NCBI GenBank assembly: GCA_937877575.1
Contig: CALFIZ010000066.1
Location: forward strand, 1-6,952
Direction of reading: 5' to 3'
From: an uncultured Marinilabiliales bacterium
GTDB lineage: Bacteria > Bacteroidota > Bacteroidia > Bacteroidales > BM520
DNA length: 6,952 nucleotides
Both the position numbers and the translations under genes were made by a program. A model generated the notes under the pieces. It searched no databases. It had not been told where the DNA came from and saw only the letters and a list, made by a program, of their open reading frames with translations. This document shows, piece after piece, positions 1 through 6,565 of the stretch (position 1 is its first letter; every line of letters begins with the position of its first letter).

Positions 1-1923
1 GGCACGATGCACGAATGGGATTATTATCCTTTTATGTACATAACTACCAGCACTTTCTGGGCTTTTTACAACAATAATACCAAACTGAACAGGGACAAGG
101 CTTACGGTTCAATACGCCTGATATACGATGTCTCCGACTGGTTGATGATGACCGGCAAGGTGGCGGTTGATTTCGGACTTGACCAGTATGCAACAAAGAA
201 CAAGGCTACCGGTATTGACGGCATCCGAGGCGCTTATTACCAGACTCAGCTTGCATCGTCTTATACACTTGACGGTGAGTTTGTTATAACAGCATACAAA
301 GACAGGCTTTTCGGTTCCAGAATCAATGGCAAACTGTCGTTCGGTGCAGAATCACTTTACAATGACAATTACGGACTTTGGGCAGGGACAAGCACATGGG
401 CTAACCCTAATCTCTATAACATATTCAATTACGTGAATGTCACCCCGTCACTTCTGCCCGGAGAATCCCGTTTTGAAAAACAGGTGAATTCCGTTTACGG
501 TTTCATGAACCTGAGTTACAGCAACTGGCTTTTTCTTGATGTCACCGGCAGAAACGACTGGTCTTCAACGTTGCCGACCAACAACAACAGTTATTTCTAC
601 CCGTCTGTAACCTTGAGTTTTATCCCTACAGAGGTCTTCCATTTCTATTGGGGACCTGTCAGTTTCCTGAAACTCAGGGGCTCGTGGGCTGAAACAGCAA
701 GTGACACGAATCCTTACCAACTCGATTTCACTTATAATTCGGGCTCTTTCGGAGGTATAAGATATTCCTCACTGCCGGCGACGGTTCCGCCTCTTGAATT
801 GCAACCGCAGCGCCAGAGGGCTTTCGAAACAGGCTTCGACATCGGTATGTGGGACAACAAAGTTGACATCGATTTCACCTATTACGATATTTATTCATGG
901 AATCAGATACTGAATATTCCTGTCGCCCATTCATCCGGCGCCTCGTATGCCACAATCAACACAGGTGTGGTCACAAACAAAGGCGTTGAAGGTATCATCA
1001 ACTACAACGTGATACAGAAAAAAGACTGGTACTTGCAGTTGGGACTCAACTTCGCAAGAAACAGAAACAGGATTATCGACCTCAACGGTGCCGAGATGTT
1101 CCTGCTTTCGGAGCTGTGGGGCTCAAACGGACCTGCCATTGCGGTCAAGGAGGGTGAGGAATATGGCACCATATACGGTTGGGATTATGTTTATACCTAC
1201 ACCGATAATGAAGGCAATGAATACGGTCCGTTCTACGATGACAACGGTGACCCGATACCATTGCTGAATGAGGCCGGAACGGCATACTCGATAACCGATT
1301 CCCGTGTTCCTGTCGGCAATTCGGCCCCATGGTTGACCGGTGGCTTCAGCATCAGGGCAAGCTGGAGGAATTTCTCACTCTATACCCTGATAGATGCCAA
1401 ACTCGGCGGCGAAATATACTGCGCTTCTTATGTTATCGGAATGCAGACGGGGCAAAGTCCTGAAACTCTGTATGAAAGAGACGGCAACGGCCTCCCTTTC
1501 TATGATGAGGACGGTAACTTCCTCGGCAATTATGGCGTGATTCTCAACGGTTTCACAGGCGTTGACAAAGACGGCAATCCTATAATGAATGACAAGGTCG
1601 TTCACTACTACTATAAATATATGCCTAACTATGGCGGCTGGGGAAAAATCATCACCACTCCGGGAATTGTTGAAAATACATGGATTAAACTCAGAGAGGT
1701 GAATCTGACTTATACCTTCCCGAAGAAAATTCTTGAGAAGCAGAAGGTCTTTCAGGAAATTCAGATATCACTCGTCGGACGTGATTTGTTTTATATTTAT
1801 AAGACTTTGCCCGACAACATTAACCCTGAAGGAACTCTTGGCTCAGGAAATGCGCAGGGACTTGAATATGCTTCATATCCTGCCTCAAGGTCTGTCATGT
1901 GTACTTTAAAAGTCAGTTTCTAA
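1..1923 (+). CDS. SusC/RagA-family TonB-dependent outer membrane transporter, C-terminal part (5' end outside window)
   Basis: This is the beta-barrel part of a SusC-like transporter, which would import a ligand handed over by its SusD partner across the outer membrane using TonB energy. The reading frame is open from base 1. The ATG at 7 is internal, because the preceding Gly-Thr codons align with Gly331-Thr332 of the second SusC. Visible family hallmarks are GRNDWSSTLP at window residues 183-192, then FYPSVTLSFIPT. The C-terminal block runs LREVNLTYTFP, then SLVGRDLFYIY, then NPEG, and ends in KVSF with a terminal Phe typical of barrel proteins. The 640 residues align with residues 331-969 of the downstream paralogue with a single one-residue indel near GMWDNKVDIDF. 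The signal peptide, plug and any N-terminal domain lie upstream. A SusD gene follows after 18 bp, as expected of a C-D pair. The family is secure; the substrate is unknown. Confidence 0.96.
   Translation, partial: GTMHEWDYYPFMYITTSTFWAFYNNNTKLNRDKAYGSIRLIYDVSDWLMMTGKVAVDFGLDQYATKNKATGIDGIRGAYYQTQLASSYTLDGEFVITAYKDRLFGSRINGKLSFGAESLYNDNYGLWAGTSTWANPNLYNIFNYVNVTPSLLPGESRFEKQVNSVYGFMNLSYSNWLFLDVTGRNDWSSTLPTNNNSYFYPSVTLSFIPTEVFHFYWGPVSFLKLRGSWAETASDTNPYQLDFTYNSGSFGGIRYSSLPATVPPLELQPQRQRAFETGFDIGMWDNKVDIDFTYYDIYSWNQILNIPVAHSSGASYATINTGVVTNKGVEGIINYNVIQKKDWYLQLGLNFARNRNRIIDLNGAEMFLLSELWGSNGPAIAVKEGEEYGTIYGWDYVYTYTDNEGNEYGPFYDDNGDPIPLLNEAGTAYSITDSRVPVGNSAPWLTGGFSIRASWRNFSLYTLIDAKLGGEIYCASYVIGMQTGQSPETLYERDGNGLPFYDEDGNFLGNYGVILNGFTGVDKDGNPIMNDKVVHYYYKYMPNYGGWGKIITTPGIVENTWIKLREVNLTYTFPKKILEKQKVFQEIQISLVGRDLFYIYKTLPDNINPEGTLGSGNAQGLEYASYPASRSVMCTLKVSF
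1453..1481 (+). repeat. 29-nt exact direct repeat, also at 6077-6105
   Basis: These 29 bases match 6077-6105 exactly; extending to 1441-1481 against 6065-6105 gives 40 of 41 identical, including synonymous sites. They encode most of the segment MQTGQSPETLYERD in both SusC proteins. Flanking codons differ at many third positions, so the identity is locally higher than in the surroundings. Confidence 0.9.
1777..1801 (+). repeat. 25-nt exact direct repeat, also at 6401-6425
   Basis: These 25 bases are identical to 6401-6425 and encode GRDLFYIY in both SusC proteins, close to the C-terminus. Silent positions are identical too, while the bases on both sides already differ. Confidence 0.9.
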
Positions 1924-1941
1924 TCTGTAAATTAATAAGTC
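1924..1941 (+). other. Conserved susC-susD spacer, copy 1
   Basis: This 18-bp A/T-rich spacer holds TCTGTAAATTAATAAGTC. The second C-D junction (6548-6565) reads ACTGTAAATGAATTGATT: same length, with CTGTAAAT and AAT in register. No Shine-Dalgarno sequence or hairpin is seen. It probably acts as the unstructured A/T-rich leader from which Bacteroidota ribosomes start susD; the role is inferred. Confidence 0.6.
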
Positions 1942-3621
1942 ATGAAAATAAAACATATACTTGTCTCAATCGCTATCGTCACTTTGTGCCTGTCGTGTAC
2001 CAAGAGTTTTGAAGATATGAACAAAAACTGGAAAAACCCTACAGGCACTGAAATAGGCCCGCTGTTCAACGGTGTCATCAAGTCGTTGCAGTTGGGCTGG
2101 AACGAACAGTTTTATCTCAGCAACGAAATCTACTATCCCGAGACCGAGCTTGGTGCGCTGATTTCCGACGGGTGGGGCAATTATTCCATAGGAACCGAAG
2201 AAATGTGGTCGGATTATTATTATGCCCTCGCCAATATCAGAGACCTTGAAGAGAGATTTGATGAAAAGTGCACCTCATCAGGCGATGCTGCAATATGCGA
2301 TGTCGCACGTGCGCAAGTTGTTGTGCTTAAAGCATATAAGACTTTTAAAGTGACTGATGTGTTCGGAGACATACCTTATTCTCATGCAGGAATGATATGG
2401 CGTGAAAGTAACGACAGCATTGATTTCAAGCGTCCGAAATTCGATTCACAGGAGAGTATTTACAAATCATTGTTGAACGAACTTGTGTGGGCGAGAGATG
2501 TTCTCAATGCCGGTAACGTCAAGACAGCGTCAGGCAATGACTACTTAAGTTTGAGAGAATATGACCCGTTGTTCGGAGGTGACCTTACAAAGTGGGGCAA
2601 GTTTGCCAATTCCCTCATCCTGCGTCACGGACTTCGCTGTTATGCAAAAGACCGTGATTTTGCGACCCCCTTGCTTGCCGATGCATATAACAAACCGGTC
2701 ATAGATGACGCAAGCGGCGTTTGTCTCTGGCCTTCACGGCTCGGCTATGAAAAGTCAAGTACCATCTGGTCTTTCAGCGAACATAAAAATCTCAGGATGG
2801 GCACTACGATATGGGAAAACATGTCGAGCAGTGATGATACTCTCGGCAGCGGCATTTTCGACTATAGGGCTTATATTTTCTTCGATACCAACAACGGCAA
2901 GGAAACACAGACCAATATGGGCAACTGGGTTCCTTTCCCGCAGATTAGGACTTCCGAGACACCGTCCGAAGGCGGCAGCCCGTATTCCACCAACAGGGAT
3001 GTGAAATACTCATTGAAGGGTTCGGCTTGCATCTATTCCCCTTTCAACTATTATCTCGTGCGTGACCAGAAGTTCATTCCTGAAATCATGATGACTTATT
3101 CTGACGTGCTTTTGATGAAAGCTGAGGTCGCTGCCCTCGGAATTGTCAACGTTTCGCTTAACGAGATTAAGCAGAACCTCTTTGAAGAAGGCATTTACCA
3201 GTCTTTTGTTTTCTGGACGCAGATGCCTGCCGGCGCTTCAATCTGGCAGTACAGGTATCCCGCTTACGCTACGCTTGTGGATAATGCTTCCGACATCCAT
3301 TCTGCCTGCCGTCAGATGGCTTCCATGGTCTCGAATGCGGTTTATGTTAAATATACCGAACCTTCTTCCGGAAACGATTTCCTGCCGCTGATTTATCAGC
3401 AAAGATGGATTAATCTCTTCCGTCAGCCTTGGGAAGCATGGGCGCTGGCTCGCCGTACCCATCAAACACCTACGACTATCGATCATAAAAAATTGACTTC
3501 CAACAGAATGGAATATCCTCCCACAGAAATCGAATATAATAATGACCAATATAACACCCAAACTGCCAGGATGCAATATGGCGACACTCGTCAGACTAAA
3601 GTCTGGTGGATGGCTGAATAA
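1942..3621 (+). CDS. SusD/RagB-like nutrient-binding outer membrane lipoprotein
   Basis: This 559-aa surface lipoprotein is expected to cap the upstream SusC barrel and bind its ligand. It has a type II signal peptide, MKIKHILVSIAIVTLCLSC. Cys19 is the probable lipid site; -1 is Ser, but Cys at -3 makes the lipobox non-canonical. Family-typical segments follow in order: N-terminal MNKNWKNPT (26-34), a helical stretch ending FKVTDVFGDIPYS (135-147), WGKFANSLILRHGLR (218-232), TYSDVLLMKAE (385-395), and RWINLFRQPWEAWALARRT (488-506). The FGDIPYS and EAWALARRT segments resemble the SusD-like_2 branch (PF12771-type) more than classical starch SusD; that branch assignment is an inference. The length is normal for the family. 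The start is fixed by the signal peptide directly behind the SusC stop. No Shine-Dalgarno sequence is visible. Substrate unknown. Confidence 0.95.
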   Translation: MKIKHILVSIAIVTLCLSCTKSFEDMNKNWKNPTGTEIGPLFNGVIKSLQLGWNEQFYLSNEIYYPETELGALISDGWGNYSIGTEEMWSDYYYALANIRDLEERFDEKCTSSGDAAICDVARAQVVVLKAYKTFKVTDVFGDIPYSHAGMIWRESNDSIDFKRPKFDSQESIYKSLLNELVWARDVLNAGNVKTASGNDYLSLREYDPLFGGDLTKWGKFANSLILRHGLRCYAKDRDFATPLLADAYNKPVIDDASGVCLWPSRLGYEKSSTIWSFSEHKNLRMGTTIWENMSSSDDTLGSGIFDYRAYIFFDTNNGKETQTNMGNWVPFPQIRTSETPSEGGSPYSTNRDVKYSLKGSACIYSPFNYYLVRDQKFIPEIMMTYSDVLLMKAEVAALGIVNVSLNEIKQNLFEEGIYQSFVFWTQMPAGASIWQYRYPAYATLVDNASDIHSACRQMASMVSNAVYVKYTEPSSGNDFLPLIYQQRWINLFRQPWEAWALARRTHQTPTTIDHKKLTSNRMEYPPTEIEYNNDQYNTQTARMQYGDTRQTKVWWMAE

Positions 3622-3637
3622 CTTTAACTTGTTGAAA

Positions 3638-6547
3638 ATGAATGCAAATAAAATATTTTTCATATTGACGCTGATGATGGCACCGCTTATTGTGCGGGCA
3701 CAGGCCAATGATACCGTGTCAGACAGTCTCTCAGGTTTTAATGGAAAAAATGTCGTTGACGCACTCAGCGGTCGCTGTGCCGGTGTTCAGGTCATTAATC
3801 CGACTGGCATTGACGGCGTTTCGTCACGTATTCTGATTCGCGGGAATCAAAACATCACAACCAACAATCAGCCTCTCTTCGTCATTGACGGCGTGCCGAT
3901 GTACAATGACAACGGACTTGCCGATATTGTCGGTGCAGACTGGTCTTACAGTGACTGGGGAACAATGATAAACAACATCAATCTTCTTGATATTGAGAAT
4001 GTTGAAATTCTGAAGGGCGCTGAGGCTTCCATCTATGGCTCTCGTGGAGGAAACGGGGTCGTCAGGATAAGTACAAACAAGGGAAAGAAACAGGATGGAC
4101 TTGGCATCACGTATTCAGTCAGTTACAGGCTTGCTCAGCCTTATATGTACCGTAGTGCGCAGAATAAATACGGCATGGGCGTTCCGGATGGATATGAGGC
4201 TCCGAGTTCTTCATCCTGGGGCCCTGAAATGGACGGCTCTGATGTGGTGTGGTGGGACGGTCAAACCCGCTCCTATTCACCTCAACCCGACAATGTGGCT
4301 TTGATGTATCATAATAGCAATCAGGTGGTTAATAATCTGTCTTTTCAGAATGCCGGCGATTTCGGCTCTGTACGCGTATCGTTCACCGACTCCCGTTCAA
4401 ATGGCATAATCGACAACAACAACTCAAGCCAGACTACCTTCAATTTCGGGACTCTGCTTAATATTTCAAAAAAGGTCAAAGCCGACATCTCCTTCACTTA
4501 TCTCAAATATAACAGAAACAATTGCCCGGTCATCGGCGTTTCGTCAGACAATATCAGTCATAATATGCTGACCGGTTTTCCTCGTTCATGGAAAGGAATA
4601 GAGGCTGTTGACTATGAAAATGAGGACGGAACAATGAAAATATGGGACAACTATCCGTATTATTCTGCCAATGACAGCATCTTCTGGAATCTTTATAATC
4701 ACAATATCCGCCTTTCCAGGCACAAAACGTATGGCTCCGTAAAGCTGATTTATGACATGACTGGCTGGCTGTCGGCAAGTGCCGGAACTTCTGTCGATTT
4801 CGACCTTGACTTATACGACACCCGCTACAATGCAAGCGGCAGTGACGGCATTCAGGGCGCGTACTATAAAACAGACTTGCAGAAATACTATACACTCGAC
4901 GGTTATTTTAACATAATTGCACATAAAAACAATCTTTTCGATTCCAAATTCAGTGCTGCATTCACCTTCGGAGGCGAGATGTACTATAATTACCATTACG
5001 GATTGTGGGCAGGAACCGGCACTTGGGCAAATCCGGGACTGTTCACAATTTACAATTATACCTCCGCTTCAAAAGCACAGCTTCCTGGTGAATATCGTTA
5101 TGAGTTGAGAACCAATTCATTATATGGTGTTTTGAATCTCAAATGGGACAATTATCTGTATTTGGCCATGACCGGACGCAACGACTGGTCGTCAGCTCTT
5201 CCTACTGATAATTGCAGTTATTTCTATCCGTCTGTTGAGTTGTCATTCGTTCCGACAAACGCTTTTGAAATTGACTGGAATTTCGTTGATTTTCTGAAAC
5301 TAAAAACATCTTACGGCTTGTCTTCAGTGGAATCAGTCCCATATCAGCTTGATTACACATACAATGTCGGACTTCTTGGCGGCTACTCGTTTTCAACGCG
5401 TCCGACTGTGGTTCCTGCCGTGAATCTCAAACCTGAAATCCACAGAACATTTGAAGGCGGTTTTAGTGTCGGCATGTGGAACAGGTTCGGGTTGGATTTT
5501 GCATATTACAACATCTATTCTTACAATCTTATGCTGTTGTCTCCGAAGAATCCTTCCTCCGGTGCAGCTTATGAAATAATCAATGCGGGGGAAATGTCGA
5601 ATAGGGGAGTGGAACTTGCTTTTGATTATGACATTGTAAAGAGAAATAATGTGAACTTGCAGACAGGAATCAACTTTGCGATAAACAGAAACAGAGTTGA
5701 AAGCTTGAATGGTGCTGATTATCTGATAATAGGTGAGTTATGGGGTGCGAACGGACCTGCTATCGCTGCCAAGGTCGGCGATTCTTACGGTACCATTTAC
5801 GGATGGGATTATGTATATACTTATACTGATGCTGACGGCAATGAATACGGCCCGTTCTACGATGCGGACGGTAAAGCAATACCATTGGTCAATTCTGACG
5901 GAAAGACATACGCTGTGAGTGACACCCGCAAACCGGTCGGAAACACATCGCCTAAGTTCTATGCCGGACTGAATCTGAACGGACGCTGGAAGGATCTTTC
6001 ATTCAACATTCTGATAGACACCAAGATAGGTGGTGAAATATACAGCGGTTCGTATATGATTGCCATGCAGACGGGACAAAGTCCTGAAACTCTGTATGAA
6101 AGAGATGGCAATGGACTTCCATACTATGACGAGGATGGCAATTCCCTCGGAAATTACGGTGTTATCCTTAACGGTTTTATAGGTGTTGATGAAAACGGCA
6201 ATCCGATTATGAATGATATCGTCATCAGCAATTATGACAAGTACATTCTTAATTACGGCGGTAAAGGCAACTATATAACTTCACTCGGAGTATTTGACAA
6301 TTCATGGGTGAAACTCCGCGAACTGTCGCTGACTTATTCACTGCCTGAATCGTTTGTCAAAAAGCAGAAGGTGTTTCAGCAGGCGCAGATCTCTCTTGTG
6401 GGACGTGATTTGTTTTATATTTATAGGTCTCTTCCTGACAACATCAGCCCTGAGGGAACGATGGGTGCCGGCAATGCACAGGGGTTTGAATATGCCTCAT
6501 ATCCTCTGACAAGGTCGTTTATGATTAGTCTGAAAGTTGGGTTCTAA
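3638..6547 (+). CDS. SusC/RagA-family TonB-dependent outer membrane transporter lacking the usual N-terminal domain
   Basis: This 969-aa complete SusC-like transporter starts at the ATG at 3638, which gives a clear Sec signal (MNANKIFFILTLMMAPLIVRAQA; cleavage probably after Ala23). An in-frame ATG at 3542 would add 32 residues overlapping the susD end and bury the signal. The plug spans about 38-150: NVVDALSGRCAGVQV (38-52), ILIRGN (65-70), PLFVIDGVP (79-87, the SusC/RagA signature) and VEILKGAEASIYGSRGGNGV (122-141). The barrel fills the rest, with GRNDWSSALP at 513-522, two Asp-Gly-rich segments (about 735-765 and 821-848) and a terminal KVGF. Oddity: typical SusC proteins carry about 80-100 residues of carboxypeptidase-D-like domain plus a TonB-box region before the plug; here only about 14 residues separate the signal from the plug. 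The gene is otherwise intact, with no frameshift. It lies 16 bp after susD and 18 bp before the next susD. Confidence 0.97.
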   Translation: MNANKIFFILTLMMAPLIVRAQANDTVSDSLSGFNGKNVVDALSGRCAGVQVINPTGIDGVSSRILIRGNQNITTNNQPLFVIDGVPMYNDNGLADIVGADWSYSDWGTMINNINLLDIENVEILKGAEASIYGSRGGNGVVRISTNKGKKQDGLGITYSVSYRLAQPYMYRSAQNKYGMGVPDGYEAPSSSSWGPEMDGSDVVWWDGQTRSYSPQPDNVALMYHNSNQVVNNLSFQNAGDFGSVRVSFTDSRSNGIIDNNNSSQTTFNFGTLLNISKKVKADISFTYLKYNRNNCPVIGVSSDNISHNMLTGFPRSWKGIEAVDYENEDGTMKIWDNYPYYSANDSIFWNLYNHNIRLSRHKTYGSVKLIYDMTGWLSASAGTSVDFDLDLYDTRYNASGSDGIQGAYYKTDLQKYYTLDGYFNIIAHKNNLFDSKFSAAFTFGGEMYYNYHYGLWAGTGTWANPGLFTIYNYTSASKAQLPGEYRYELRTNSLYGVLNLKWDNYLYLAMTGRNDWSSALPTDNCSYFYPSVELSFVPTNAFEIDWNFVDFLKLKTSYGLSSVESVPYQLDYTYNVGLLGGYSFSTRPTVVPAVNLKPEIHRTFEGGFSVGMWNRFGLDFAYYNIYSYNLMLLSPKNPSSGAAYEIINAGEMSNRGVELAFDYDIVKRNNVNLQTGINFAINRNRVESLNGADYLIIGELWGANGPAIAAKVGDSYGTIYGWDYVYTYTDADGNEYGPFYDADGKAIPLVNSDGKTYAVSDTRKPVGNTSPKFYAGLNLNGRWKDLSFNILIDTKIGGEIYSGSYMIAMQTGQSPETLYERDGNGLPYYDEDGNSLGNYGVILNGFIGVDENGNPIMNDIVISNYDKYILNYGGKGNYITSLGVFDNSWVKLRELSLTYSLPESFVKKQKVFQQAQISLVGRDLFYIYRSLPDNISPEGTMGAGNAQGFEYASYPLTRSFMISLKVGF

Positions 6548-6565
6548 ACTGTAAATGAATTGATT
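6548..6565 (+). other. Conserved susC-susD spacer, copy 2
   Basis: The 18-bp spacer between the second SusC stop and the second SusD start shares CTGTAAAT and the following AAT in register with 1924-1941. By contrast the D-to-C spacer at 3622-3637 (CTTTAACTTGTTGAAA) is 16 bp and unrelated, so the retained similarity marks the C-D junction as part of the duplicated unit. Confidence 0.6.

Larger units (their letters stand above)
1..2322 (+). repeat. Diverged tandem repeat, copy 1 (susC 3' part + spacer + susD 5' part)
   Basis: Copy 1 of a duplicated susCD cassette. It aligns end to end with 4628-6952. The susC part is 1923 nt against 1920 nt, the spacer after the stop is 18 bp in both, and the susD part is 381 nt against 387 nt because the second lipoprotein signal is two codons longer. 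The visible boundary is set only by the window edges; the true repeat unit is a whole susC-susD pair of about 4.6 kb. Confidence 0.9.

Noticed and set aside
7..9. ATG at 7 as the start of the first SusC
   Set aside because: The frame is open to base 1, there is no signal peptide after this ATG, and the residues before it (Gly-Thr) align with internal residues of the second SusC.
2705..3004. 99-codon overlapping + strand frame inside susD
   Set aside because: Alternative-frame shadow of the susD gene, with no signal, domain or spacing that supports translation.
3542..3637. Upstream in-frame ATG giving a 1001-aa second SusC
   Set aside because: It would overlap the susD coding end by 80 bases and place 32 non-signal residues before a clear signal peptide. 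The ATG at 3638 fits the signal and the spacing.
3622..3637. Terminator or separate promoter between the two cassettes
   Set aside because: The 16-bp gap has no stable GC-rich hairpin with a T run and is too short for a -33/-7 type promoter. A promoter within the susD end cannot be excluded but none was recognised.
3238..3708. 156-codon open frame on the - strand across the susD end and susC start
   Set aside because: It is antisense to two well-supported genes, with a composition of frame-shadow type and no recognisable domain.
4554..4895. 113-codon open frame on the - strand inside susC
   Set aside because: His/Cys/Ser-rich shadow translation, fully inside the conserved barrel coding sequence.
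3638..6547. Second SusC as a pseudogene or 5'-truncated gene
   Set aside because: Although the N-terminal domain is missing, it has its own signal peptide, an intact plug and barrel, a family-typical C-terminus and operon-like spacing, so it reads as a functional short form.
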